Source: Gnetum montanum
Taxonomy: Eukaryota > Streptophyta > Gnetopsida > Gnetales > Gnetaceae
Reading direction: 5' to 3'
Length of the DNA: 64,000 nucleotides
Assembly (NCBI GenBank): GCA_015680685.1
Contig: MNCI01014663.1
Span: 191,327 to 255,326 of the forward strand
Position 1 is the stretch's first letter, and every line of letters starts with the position of its first letter. The position numbers and the translations under genes are program-made. Below, one piece after another: positions 11,840-22,945 of this stretch. A model generated the notes under the pieces. That model made no database searches. It was not told where the DNA came from and was given only the letters and a program-made list of their open reading frames with translations.

Positions 11840-13360
11840 ATAGGTTGTAGAACCAATTCATAGAACCACTTTTTGGTTCTATAGAATCTTCTTCAGTTAT
11901 GATTTTTAAACTTTCAAAAGTCTTTCTTATGTTGGGTTTAACTTTGATTGAATTTAGTCATGTGCATAATGATCCTTATTAGGTCCCATGGCATAGATGT
12001 GGCATGTTGAGCCATTTTAGAGCTTTCTTGTAGAATCGAATTTTGGTTCTGCAAACTTGTTCTAAAAGAGTTGACATGGTAGAATGATTCTTGAGCTTCT
12101 TTGTAGAACATAATGTTGTGTTAGCTTTTTAATCTTCATCTACTTAATTCATAGCATGCCAAGTTAGATTAAAAATACAATACACGTGTGTAAATTAAAC
12201 TCATAACTTTTTGTGGTCCTAATATAAGCTCTATTTAATCTGATGTGGCTTATATAACTATTTAGTTTTTCCTTGTAGAACCATTTTGTAAAGTCAACTT
12301 TTGGTTCTATGAACCTACACTACATAGAAGTTGACATGGTAGGGTTTCTTTAAAGCTTATTTTTGGAAATAATTTATTTAACTCTACAAAGTCATTGACT
12401 TTTTAGAGTTGACATGATAGAACCAAAAAGTAAGCTTGTTATAGAATCAAATTTTGATTCTACACACTTCTTTTTTTAAAGATTTATGTAGTTTGTAGAA
12501 CGAATTTAGATTCTACTCATAGAACCAAATTTTGGTTCTACAAACCTATTCCAAAAGAGCTAACATGGTAGTACCACTCATGTGCTCACTTGTAGAATGA
12601 AATTTTGGTTCTACAAATGACACTTCTCTTCATACTTCATCCTTAAATAATGACGTGGACCAAGAACCATTTTAGCTCTTCTTTGTAGAATCAAATTTTG
12701 GTTCTATGAACTCACTTTACAAAGTAACTTATGTGAAAGAAGTGGAAATTAATACTTAGTGCTTCTTGATAGATTTCATTGTATTTCATAAAACTAGTTT
12801 AGCTTTTTGTTTATATAACTAGTTTTTGGTTCTACAAAACTATTCCATACAAAGAGCTAACATGACTTATAGAATTGAACATTGAAATCCTCTCGTAGAA
12901 TTGCTCTTCAGTTCTATAAAGCTCACTTTTTCTTCAAAGCTAATTACAAAGGTTACTTTGAATCAAATATATTTATAACTTCTTAATATACTAGCTCTTT
13001 AAAATAGGGATTTCTTGCTCAGCCTACATGGCATACCAAATTTAACCATAAAGTTAATCTTAGACACCTCTATGAACTCTTATTTTATAATCATGCAAAG
13101 CTAATCTTTACCTTTTAGCCAACTAACGTGAATCATAGAGTTATGTCAAAACTAGCCTTTAGATCCAATTTGTAGAATCATTTTTTAGTTTATGCATCTA
13201 TTCAAATTCTACGAACTAACGTGGTGGTAGAATTAGTTCAGCTTTTAATTATAGAATCCCCTTTATACTCTATAATCAATAAAGCTATTGAGGTTCATAA
13301 AACTATTTTGGAAGTTTTTTGTAGAACCAGTATTGGATTCTATAAACCCACTCTACAAAA
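11840..13360. repeat. Field of palindromic TAGAACCAAAATTTTGGTTCTA-like motifs
   Basis: At least ten copies of a TTTTGGTTCTA-type word or its complement occur, near 11,875, 12,049, 12,303, 12,457, 12,534, 12,608, 12,701, 12,831, 12,911 and 13,338. Between 12,450 and 12,710 they are about 75-95 bases apart, and several carry both arms. Flanking words such as GAGCTAACATGGTAG also recur, so this is probably a worn tandem array. No coding meaning is evident. Confidence 0.65.
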
Positions 13361-14346
13361 TAGCTAATATGAAAAAATAAAATCAGTGTTTCTTTACTAG
13401 ACAAGACATTGTTTTCTTAAAATGATAAATTTTCATTTAGTAGTCTGTGGTTAACTCTTTGTGCTAATGTTGACATTGTTTCAAGCTAAGACTGATTCTT
13501 TCAGCTTGTTGAATCCATCTCCATTGGTCTAGAACCTAGTTGATAAGCTTAAAGAGAAATATTTTAGACTAGATTATACCCTCATGAGCTCTTTTTCCAA
13601 AAGCTAATTTAATTATTCTGTGTTGTATCAAATCTAGCTTAAAACCCTAATTTTTCATATCGGTTTATTGGAGTTTAGTGAACTTTCATGCTTAACCAGT
13701 AAAGAATTCTTAAGTCACACTATACAAAAATTCCATTGTTCTTAAAATCTTTGTTAAAACAAACTAAATCATCTTGGTGTATTCACAAATAATTTTTCTT
13801 TTGTAAGCATTCTCTTTGCTTAGAACTTTTATCTAATGCACTCATGTTTATGAAAATAAAATTATAAGTCAATATCTAATGTAAACCCTAAAATATTGTT
13901 CAAAAGCTTAATGAGAACACTTCTTACCTAAACAACACCATCATTTTAGCTTAATTTTACTATTTTAATTAATTAATCTTTCAATTATGAAGTTACTGAA
14001 TATTTCCAAAAATAGGTCAATAATTGTAATCTTTCTCGTTCCATGATGATGGCTACTGTTGCAACAATCAAAGTATGATGATTATCACCTTGGAAGAAGT
14101 AAAAGCCTATGAGAAAGAGTAAGCAAGCATTCTATTAAAGATTCCAAGCTCAACATTTGATAGACTAGACATAGCCAATCTAAGGTTGAAGGAGATAGAA
14201 TAGAGAATCTTAGAGATTTATAGAGAAATACAGGGTAAGAGTCAAAACTTTAAGAAATCACTTTATTTTATTTTATTAAAATGATAAAATAAAATGAAAC
14301 TAACCTAATTGTCTTGATTTTTGTATGCACATCTTGGTGAAAGTAG
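13361..14346. other. AT-rich flank of the Athila-like element
   Basis: No gene recognised. A small inverted repeat of ATTTTATTTTAT type lies near 14,260-14,295. This is the left target-side flank of the insertion at 14,352. Confidence 0.4.
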
Positions 14347-14351
14347 CCAAA
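14347..14351. repeat. Left target-site duplication CCAAA of the outer element
   Basis: CCAAA precedes the 5' LTR and CCAGA (34,871-34,875) follows the 3' LTR. Four of five bases match and the fifth differs by a transition, consistent with an old 5-bp duplication. It supports 14,352-34,870 as one insertion. Confidence 0.7.
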
Positions 14352-15242
14352 TGATGATCCATTATATTACAGGCTACATTGACACATGCCCATCTACATA
14401 GCCCCATCGGTGTATCCTCATCAATGTATGGTAGGATGCATTAATGTAGGTATGTTAATGCTAATACAGTCATTACCTATATAAATGCACATACCACTCA
14501 CATTTTTGGCACCTTTTGATCTTAGTCTTAGATGAATTCTTGTAGTTTCTTCCTTCGAGAGTTAGAATATTTTCCCTTTAAGTACTCGTAGTGTGGATTG
14601 AAGAGATTGTATGACATTTTCTTTAAGCACATATGTACTTGGACATATTTGAATGGATGGTAATAAAATCAAGATTTCTTCTATTTGTTGTAGCACTTAG
14701 ACTAGTTCAATTTTACTTTTCAACACTTTACTTTATGTGTAATCTATATTTATGTTTATTTTTTTAAGTAATTAATGTTATTATGCTTAAGGATGTGAGT
14801 ATGACCACATTAAGCATAATGTATTAATGCTAGGTAATCCCAAAAGTGGATACTTGGTACACCTAGTAGTATACACTTGCTAACCCAACAGCATTAGTGT
14901 AAGTTCAAGATGTGGATGCCAAGTGGGAATGGATACTCTACATTAGGATAGTTAATTAATGAAGTAGTTCATTCGTTAAATAATTCAATCATTAAACCTT
15001 CATTCAATCATTAAACAATTAGGAAAAAAATAATAAACTAAATATAAAAATAAACTTCTATCTCGACCACTCTTAATTATACACACAGTTAAGCACAAGT
15101 GTGAATTAAAAAGATAATGAGTTGTTACTACACAATTCATTGTTTAGAAATATCAACAACTTAGGTAACTAAGTTTATAAAATCTGACTAGATTGCATGT
15201 GAACACTTGTGGTTGAATGGAGGGTCTACCCATCGCTCATCA
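14352..15242 (+). repeat. 5' LTR of the outer Athila-like element
   Basis: About 891 bases, from TGATGATCC to CTCATCA. It matches 33,987-34,870 along its length, for example the shared words CATCTA(C/T)(A/G)TAGCCC, the TATATAAAT box (14,478-14,486 here) and the CTTGTGGTTGAATGG-like end. The primer-binding site follows two bases later, which fixes this copy as the 5' LTR. Confidence 0.85.
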
Positions 15243-15243
15243 T

Positions 15244-15263
15244 TGGCACTATTGCCAAGGACT
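15244..15263 (+). other. Primer-binding site, tRNA-Asp type
   Basis: TGGCACTATTGCCAAGGACT differs from the usual plant tRNA-Asp primer site only by transitions (C/T or G/A). It lies directly after the 5' LTR, where minus-strand DNA synthesis would be primed. The all-transition pattern suggests methylation-linked decay. Confidence 0.8.
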
Positions 15264-15403
15264 TAGTTTAGCTAAGTATGCTAAATATTGTTAAATAGAG
15301 AGTCTATACAAAATCATTGTAAGGAAAATATAATGAGTTATATTTGATAAAAAATACTAACAATAAAAATTATATTAAGGAATACTTAATACACATTATT
15401 GAG

Positions 15404-16640
15404 ATGGCTTCTTCTCACAGGAATGAATCATCATCCCATGTCGATGAATCCAATCAAGAATAGGATAGGACTAGAAGGATTACCGATGAGAAGCCTCAGC
15501 AGTTGTGAGTACTTTATGCGCAACTGAATCCCTATAATCTAGATTTCATGTTTATTCTCCATCAAGATAAACAGTTATGCTAGAGGGATATGGAGGATAA
15601 CATTCTATTATCTTCCAATCAGTCAATTCTTGCCATGCTTATGGTCAACCACATAAAGCTTGGAATTGAATCCACAAGCCTAGAATATGAGGTAATAGAC
15701 CATACTGCTAGGGATTATCAATCTTTAGAAGCATAGCTCAAAAAGAATCAACACATGGAGGCACATCATGAAGTCTCAAAAGGCAAAAAAAAAAAAACAA
15801 CACCATTGTTTTTGTAATCGTAGAAAGATGGTCTTGATTTCTTCTTAAGACTATCTCAATATACAGATTCTCCTCCTTTGGTTGAGGATGATACCCTTCA
15901 CCAATGGTTGCAATCAACTTTGGAGAACAACCAAGGTAATGGGAGGACTAAGTACAAGGCCTAAAGAACATCAAAGGAAAGATCTCCTAGTTGTTCCTCC
16001 AAGGAGAAGGAGAAAGATAAAGACAAGAAGAAGAACTAGGCCAAGGATCATAGGAGAAGGACTAGTATGTACCATTCTTCTATTCCTCCACCTTCATCAT
16101 ACTCCTCATCATCAAACTCTAATAGGAGAAGTTATGGCCAAGACAGAAGAAGAAATGATTGAGATCAAGATAGAGATGATAGGAAATTCCATCGAGATGG
16201 CAAGAAGCAAGAGCATAGACAAACATGAGAGGAAGAGAAGTGTCACCAAGAAAGGAGGAATAACAAGACTCATCATAGGAGGCATGATCATGATAGGGAC
16301 CACTAGGAACATAATGACTATAATTAACTATTACTGGCTACTAGAAATATGCCTAATATCTTTGAAGTAGTTTTCCCACTAGGCATCAGACAAATACTAG
16401 GATTAAAAGGTTAAATATAAGTAATATCCCCAAGTTTGAAGGCAAATATAATGCTGATTCATAATATCATCTGCAAGCTTTTCATGATTCCTATGCATTA
16501 TAGAACATCAAGAACAAGTGGTGAAAGTTAAAACTATTCCCAAGGACACTCATCAAGGAAGTGGAATGTTGGTACTGGTTCTTAAAACTAGAATTCATTT
16601 ATAGGTGGAGTATCATGTGGAGCTCTAGATACATCTATGA
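15404..16640 (+). pseudogene. gag: gag of the outer Athila-like element
   Basis: Capsid-type protein that would package the element's RNA. The ATG at 15,404 opens a serine-rich N-terminus (MASSHRNESSSH). A highly charged Ser/Arg/Asp/His linker (about 15,950-16,310) leads to the block NIPKFEGKYNAD at about 16,423, followed by HLQAFHD, the start of the Retrotrans_gag domain. The same block occurs in the nested element at about 22,080 (NIPKFAGGYDSD). The frame changes at least once between 15,404 and 16,423, and many stops are present. The capsid domain fades out by about 16,640. Confidence 0.65.
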
Positions 16641-16899
16641 CTACTAACCCTACATCAACTACTTCTAGAATTATCCTAGAGTCTCCTTTAAACCAAACAT
16701 CCTCCAACATAGCATCATGTTGATCCATGTAGTTATACATTGGATCAAGGTAGGATATCTTCATAGAAAATGATCTAATCCTAGGAGTGTTTTCATCTAT
16801 TTATAGATCACAAAAAATGATTTATGTAAGGCTCTACCGAATTCAGGTTCCTGGGTAAACTTAATTTTTTGGAAGATGTATAAGACTTGGATCTTATCC

Positions 16900-17330
16900 C
16901 CACTCAAGAAGCACAACATTAGGCTAGAGCTTATGAATCAATCCATCATTGTTTCTTTGGAATTGATGGAGGACATTGTGACCACCGTTTGTGGTTGATC
17001 ATACCCTGTAGATTTCCTAATGATCCACATGAATAATTGTAAAGAGAACTTCCCTATTATGATAGAAAGGGCTTATCTCAATACCATTGATTCAAAGATG
17101 GGGATCAAAGGCCTTTCCTTAAAAAGATCCAAGGAAATAATATTTGGAAAGCTTAAGAAAATGCAGGTTATATGCATTACATACAGTGATATAGGGTGTT
17201 ATTGCATGCAAAGAATATGGACCATGAAAAGCACATCCATCATAACATGGTGTAAGTATGTCAAAATATCAAATATTCAAAGATGTGTATATGCAATAGC
17301 CATAAAATAGGAAGGTACCTAGTGGCTAAT
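16900..17330 (+). pseudogene. pol: Protease region of the outer element
   Basis: The segment around 17,020-17,200 encodes a YPVDFLMIHM...NFPIMIERAYLNTIDSKMGI-like stretch. It fits the second half of Athila-type aspartic proteases, where a (V/I)D(F/M) strand is followed by a (I/V)LGRPFL-like motif and then a beta strand. The active-site D(S/T)G itself is not clear. The assignment rests on position between gag and RT and on this pattern. Confidence 0.45.
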
Positions 17331-17569
17331 ATAAGAAGATCACTTAGAATCAACAATATGCATGTAACCATTGGAGCTCCTCACAAGTGTCGATATAGAT
17401 AATATTGATGGAATATAGTAGATCAATACCTAACTCTTTCACAAAAATGTAGAGTTATGTTGGAAGGAGTTGAAAATCCCTGATGATTTCAAGTAGGAGC
17501 CCCTTGAACTTAAGACTTTACCAAGAGCACTAGAATATGCTTTTTTATAATAATGGAAAGCTAGTAATA

Positions 17570-18037
17570 ATCAATGTCAATCTTACCCAATATTAGAAAT
17601 AGAATCTACCAAAATTAGTGAAAAAATGGCCAATAGCCTTTACATGGTNCAGCACCTAGTCCACAAATGGCAATAGGAAATGATCCTTAAATATTATCAT
17701 ATTCAATAGTTAAAAATCTATATAGAATTTTCATTTTTCTTATTTCTTTCTACAATCACTAGTGCACTCATCCACTCACTATCTGCTACAAGATAGAGAA
17801 ATCATACCTTAAAAAGTTTTTAACTTCATCCTTAACAACTTGCTTCAGCTTAGAATTTAATCTTCTCTAAGGTTGCCTCCTTGGCTTGATAAAGGGATTT
17901 GTATAGATTCAATGCTAGCATATCCATGGATCTATCCCTGTTAGCTCAAGATATGACCATGTAAAGGCTATTGGCCATTTTTTCACTAATTTTGGTAGAT
18001 TCTATTTCTAATATTGGGTAAGATTGACATTGATTAN
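17570..18037. other. pol: Misplaced (inverted) RT fragment between two single Ns
   Basis: The 80 bases before the N at 17,649 are the exact reverse complement of the 80 bases before the N at 18,037 (about 17,957-18,036). The piece between the Ns reads as RT only on the minus strand (a DSEWMSALVIV block at the RT N-terminus), whereas gag before it and RT palm after it read on the plus strand. The simplest explanation is a contig placed backwards with an unmerged 80-bp overlap. A real inversion is less likely because the borders are exactly the Ns. Confidence 0.8.
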
Positions 18038-18912
18038 ATGCAATGCCCCTACAACTTTCCAACAACTGGTACTTAGCATTTTTCAATAATTGATTAGTAG
18101 TGGTATGGAAATTTTCATGAATGACTTCTCCACCTATGATGCCAACCTTGAACAAGCCTTGGACTATCTAGAGCATATGCTAAAGCATTATGTAGAGACA
18201 AAATTGTAGCTTAATTGGTAAAAAATCCATTTGATGATCCAAGAATACATTATCTTGGGGTACCAAATTTCAAGAAAAGATATTGAGATAGGCTCAAAGA
18301 AAGTATAGGTGATCCAAGAAATTACTAGATAGCCTCAAACTATAAAAGATATGAGGTCATTCCCTAGACATACAGGTTACTAAAGATGTTTCATTAACAA
18401 TTTCTCCAAAATCATTAAATCATTGGTAGAGCTTACAAAGAAGAATGGGCTTTTGATTGGACCAAGAAATGCAAACAAGCATTCTAGTAACTAAAAAAAA
18501 TCTCATAAAAACTCCCAATCTATGTGCTCTAAATTGATCTAGACCATTCCACATAATGACACATGTATTCAACTATGCATTGGAATCAGTGCTTTCACAA
18601 TTAGATGACTAGAAATATCCATATTACACCATTGTACAAGCAAAAGCATTGTGGATGCACAACTAAATTACACCACCACTGAAAAGGAACTCATGGCAGT
18701 GGTATATGCCTTGAAACAATTTAGGCATTATGTGCTTGGATATCAAGTTTTTGTACACATTTACCATAGTTCCATTCGTTTCCTAATGAATAAGCCAGTG
18801 GTGAGTCCCTATGTCATATGGTGGCTAGTAATTTTGTAGGAATTTGATTTGACCATGGTGGATAGGAAAGGAACCAAGAACGTCATTGTTGATCACTTGT
18901 CTCAATTATGAT
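18038..18912 (+). pseudogene. pol: RT (palm to thumb) and RNase H of the outer element
   Basis: Starts at the CNAPTTFQQL block, followed by EIFMNDFS, where the usual MDDF reads MNDF, so one catalytic aspartate is changed. It continues through LDYLEHML, LNW, IISRKDIEIG-like and FINNFSKI blocks into RNase H with YTTTEKELMAVVYALKQFRHYVLGYQ and the end IVDHLSQL. Block order and wording are typical of Athila RT. Several stops are present and small frame changes occur. Only one RNase H domain is seen, unlike the Tat elements at the right of the window. Confidence 0.8.
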
Positions 18913-19149
18913 GAAATAGCAAGGAGGATGAGGAACCTTTATTTGATCAATTTCTAGATGAACTCCTCTTTGCTAAATCCATTATAGACTCTAAGATCTG
19001 GAGTACTAATTGGTATTATGAATTACTCTTATCTTCTCGCTTAGAAGACTTTGATAGAATGGGATAATAAGAAGAAATAATAGCTTCTTCACCAGGTCAT
19101 GGCACTACATGGAGATCCATGATAACATATATAAGGTTTGTACCAATGG

Positions 19150-20340
19150 CCTAATTTAATGGTGTGTACCTAATGATGATTAGTTTTGAATCCTTCAAGA
19201 TGCTCATAGGGTCCTTGCAAGGACCACCATGCAGGAAGGAGGATGGCTATGAAGATCATAATGGAAAGATGCTTCTGACCAATAATCTTTATGGATGGTC
19301 ATCATTTTTCCTATTCATGCAACTGCTATAAAAGGAATGGAGGGATGACCATACGAATGGAAATCCTTCTCAATCATTGACTTCATGGAATCCATCACGC
19401 CCATGTCAAATGGGAAAGCTTACATTATTATTTCTATTGACTACTATACTAAGTCTGTTGAACTGATAGTAATATCAGACTATACATCCACCACTATAGC
19501 TTGGTTTGTACAACAACAGGTGGTAAATAGGTTTGGTATGCTATGAGCACTCATTTCTAATAATCAGACCTACTTCATAAAATTGACTTTTTGGAAACTA
19601 ATGTAATGCTTGGATGTGCAACATAAACTCACAACTCCCTATCACCCCCCAAGCTAACAATCAAGCTAAGGTTACTAATAGTAAGATTACTAGGATATTA
19701 ACATGAATAATTAGTAGATATGAGAAGGATTGGAGTACTAAACTCAATGATGCTCTTTGGACATATTTTTCAACTTGGAATCTTCCTATAGGCTACTCTC
19801 CTTATGAGTTAGTGTATGGAAAGTTACCAAAACTCCCAATTGAAGCTGAACTTTGTACAGTTGCAATGACCTATGAGTTTTATCTTAACATTAATCTAGC
19901 ATAAGAAAAATAACTAATGATACTTAATGTGGTAGATGAAAATTGATAACTAGCCCTAATAATGAATGAAGTACACAAGGCACACTCCAAACAACATCAT
20001 GATGCATGAATAAGAGAAGTTAAATTCCAACATAGTGATAAGAGTCTTTACTAGAATCTAATGCATATGCACAACGTACTAAGTTTCAAATGCTGTGGGA
20101 AGAACCTTACATCATACGTGCAACTTTTCCTTTTGGAGACATGACCATCTACCATCCATCAAGCCCTCACAAACATTTGTTGGTCAACATACAACAAGTT
20201 AAGCCATTCTTGAAATCCAAAGTAACCAACAACATTGACATCCCTACATCAAGATAGGCTCACTCCATTTTTTAGATCTCCTCCTCTTAACATTGTTATG
20301 TGGGAGATGACCATTCCTACTAACACCATGATGAGGCAAA
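19150..20340 (+). pseudogene. pol: Integrase of the outer element
   Basis: Integrase inserts the DNA copy. The core is worn, but its end is clear: ITPQANNQAKVTNSKI-like (the third catalytic residue, Glu, is not preserved in this string), then RYEKDWSTKLNDALWTYF and PIGYSPYELVYGKLPKLPIE, about 19,620-19,860. The C-terminal part runs to about 20,240. No chromodomain follows. The nested element begins at 20,480, shortly after the coding region ends. Confidence 0.7.
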
Positions 20341-20474
20341 CCAATTTTTCATCTTTTTGTTTTTCATCGTTCTTTATACATTTTTCATTTTTTTTATTAT
20401 TTTATATTTTTTATTTTCTTTTTGCCTTTATTAATTTTATCTAGTTTTATTGGAAATCTTGAATTTTTTTATTG

Positions 20475-20479
20475 CTACT
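20475..20479. repeat. Target-site duplication CTACT of the nested element
   Basis: CTACT directly before the LTR at 20,480 is repeated exactly at 29,066-29,070 directly after the LTR ending at 29,065. This proves that 20,480-29,065 entered the outer element as one unit. Confidence 0.92.
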
Positions 20480-21358
20480 TGATGAGTCATGTTTATGTCA
20501 GCCCTGATATTGGATATTGGATATTGAGGTTCTAATATCGGATATGTGATATCAGGTCCCAAGAAATGATGTCAGATATCTGATATCATCTCTTCCATGC
20601 TAGCCTATAAATACAACACTTGGGTGCATGGTCAAGAGATAGTTTTTAGCTCTCAGTTTTTCATAGTTTTTCTTTAGATTTTTGAATTCAAGTTTTATTA
20701 TTCCCAATGCATGCCCCCAATGTGATGTTTGTAATCATACAACATCTTTGTTCAAGTGTGATGTACTTGGACATGTTACATGACTGGAAATAAATATTGA
20801 GATTACTCCCATCATTATAGCATCCACTTAGATTATTATTGCTTTTAGTTGTTAATTGTTTTCTATTTTTCATAATTAATGTTTTCATTTATTTGTATTT
20901 ACTATTCTTATCATTAAGTGAAATGATTATGCTTAATCATGAGCATTTAAGTGTAATTACTTGGTAACCCAACAATGTATTCTTTGGCAAACCCAGTGAC
21001 ATATGCTTGGGAATCCCAATGGTGGTTATATGAGGTCCAAGGCATGTGTAGATGATTAGAAATGGATATTCATGACACATAGGCTAGCTTGGGTTTTACT
21101 TTCTATGGTTCATTAGCTTAATTAATTATCTCTTATTGTCATTAGGAGCAACATAGGATTACGCAACATCATATACCTGACTTTGAACTAAACCATACGT
21201 GACAAAGCCACCACTAGTCCAAGTGGGAAGACAATGAATTGCAATTAAGGCATAATGATTTAGATAAATAACTAGTCCCATGCATGAAGTTCAACCAGAT
21301 CATGTCTGAACACTTGTGATTTGTATGGTTGGGCATAGTCGTACCTCATTGCTCATCA
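20480..21358 (+). repeat. 5' LTR of the nested element
   Basis: 879 bases from TGATGAGTCATG to CTCATCA, matching 28,232-29,065. The U3 has iterated GATATTGGATATTGGATATT-like words (20,508-20,590) and a TATAAATA box at 20,606-20,613. The primer site starts two bases after the end. Confidence 0.9.
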
Positions 21359-21359
21359 T

Positions 21360-21378
21360 TAGTGTCATTGCCAAGGAT
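21360..21378 (+). other. Primer-binding site, tRNA-Asp type
   Basis: TAGTGTCATTGCCAAGGAT differs from the plant tRNA-Asp primer site only by transitions. Its position one base after the LTR end marks 20,480-21,358 as the 5' LTR. Confidence 0.75.
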
Positions 21379-21483
21379 GGTGCTAGTTATCTAGATTAGT
21401 TATATTATACATGATCACTGTAAATACATTCATGATCTATCTTTCAGAAAATATTAAATCACATAAACCATAAACCAATGACA

Positions 21484-22945
21484 ATGTCTCTTTTACAAGG
21501 AAGCCATAATGCACTATATAGCAAAAGCATTCATTGGAGAAATAATGAGATATACAATGAAGAATATTAGAGTAATCAACCTTATGCAAGGGTTTCATAC
21601 ATTCATGAATACCCTAAAAACACTCAAAGACCATACTCACCTAAGATAGACAACCTTAAAGAGGAAGTAAGTCTTGGACTAGGGGAGTTCTCAAGGCCTA
21701 AGATGTCCTCAAACCCTAGAAAAGGTAAATCAAAGGACCAAAGGAAGAACCATAGAAGCCATGGCTATTCTCCCAATTCGTCATCTTCCTCTTCCCCTTC
21801 AACATCTAGTTTTGGCAAAGATGAATGTAGGTATAGAGATAAAGCTCCACTATAGTGTTGGAATAGAAATAAAAATTGAACTTTCAAGAATGCTCACGGT
21901 CATCAACATAAACATAGGCAAAATTGTCACCCTCAACCGAATAGGAATTTTCCTCACAACCTCTCTAATGATGATGAACCCTTGTTGGCCACTAAGAGCC
22001 TCATGCAGACCATAGAGGTAGTTAAGATATCTCGCAAGCATTGTAAAGAGAGTTACCTACCCAGGCTTGATATGAATAACATCCCTAAGTTTGCAGGAGG
22101 CTATGATTCAGATCCACAACATCATTTACAAGCCTTCCATGATGTCTGTATCTGTTACAACATTGAAAGTGGATGGAAAAAGCTTAAGCTCTTTCTTAGG
22201 ATACTAATCAATAAAGTCAAAGTGTGGTATTGATCGTTGAAACCAAATTCAATTTGACAGTGGTCCAAAATGTTGAAACTCTTTAACAAGAAATACCAGA
22301 CCTATGCGAGGGTGTCCATCCTAAGGAGATAGATCCAAGGATGGAAGAAAGAATAACAGGAACCCTTGGACATGGCGTTAGATAGATATTATTTCCTACT
22401 GAATAGATGCCCAAGCCATGGTTTCTCTGAGGAAAGGTAACTTTTCCACATCATATATGGGTTACATAATGAAATAAGAAAGATCCTTGGGATGTATGCC
22501 CTAGGTCAATTATCTGAGCTATGAACCCATTAGATTCGAGAACTAATTGAGCATGTGGCAAAAGAAGAAGGAGAAGTATGCAAATGGGAGAATGCTGAGA
22601 AAAATCATTAGGACCTGACTCTTCAATAGAAGGAGGTCCATATCTATGGTAAGGAGAAAGAGACCGTTCTTGATAAGGTGATCCTGCAACAAACCTTGCC
22701 GATATAGGAGTCTATTGATGAACTTGAAGTAATGTTTAACAGGATGTTCAAATGGATATATGAAAATGTTACAACCGTCATTGAGATGGTCAAGGAGAAG
22801 ATCATGCAACATAAACCAGGTGATCGCAATAAACAAAGGATACATAACCAAGAAACAACTAGGAACACTTTTCAATAAATGGGAAAAATGGCTAAAGAAA
22901 GTGAGGCTGCAAACCACCCATGGACCTACCACATCTTCTGAACCA
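21484..22945 (+). pseudogene. gag: gag of the nested element
   Basis: The ATG at 21,484 starts an ORF (MSLLQGSHNALYS) that stays in one frame to about 22,945 with stops but no frameshift I can see. A charged, Ser-rich linker (about residues 75-150) precedes the capsid block NIPKFAGGYDSDPQHHLQAFHD (about 22,078), followed by MLKLFNKKYQTYA, FLLNRCPSHGFSEE and HIIYGLHNEI. The Retrotrans_gag layout is recognisable. No zinc knuckle is visible. The stops fit CAA/CAG/TGG decay. Confidence 0.75.

Noticed and set aside
11840-13360. Heat-shock-element cluster (GAAnnTTC type)
   Set aside because: The inverted words are GAACC...GGTTC with A/T centres and do not keep the 5-base spacing of heat-shock elements.
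15882-16370. 162-residue ORF rich in Arg/Ile/Met
   Set aside because: Out-of-frame reading of the charged Ser/Arg/Asp/His linker of gag. The neighbouring frame gives the expected linker composition.
17570-18037. Foldback or microRNA-type hairpin from the perfect 80-base inverted repeat
   Set aside because: Both arms end exactly at single Ns and the loop contains RT coding sequence in the wrong orientation, so an assembly error is far more likely.
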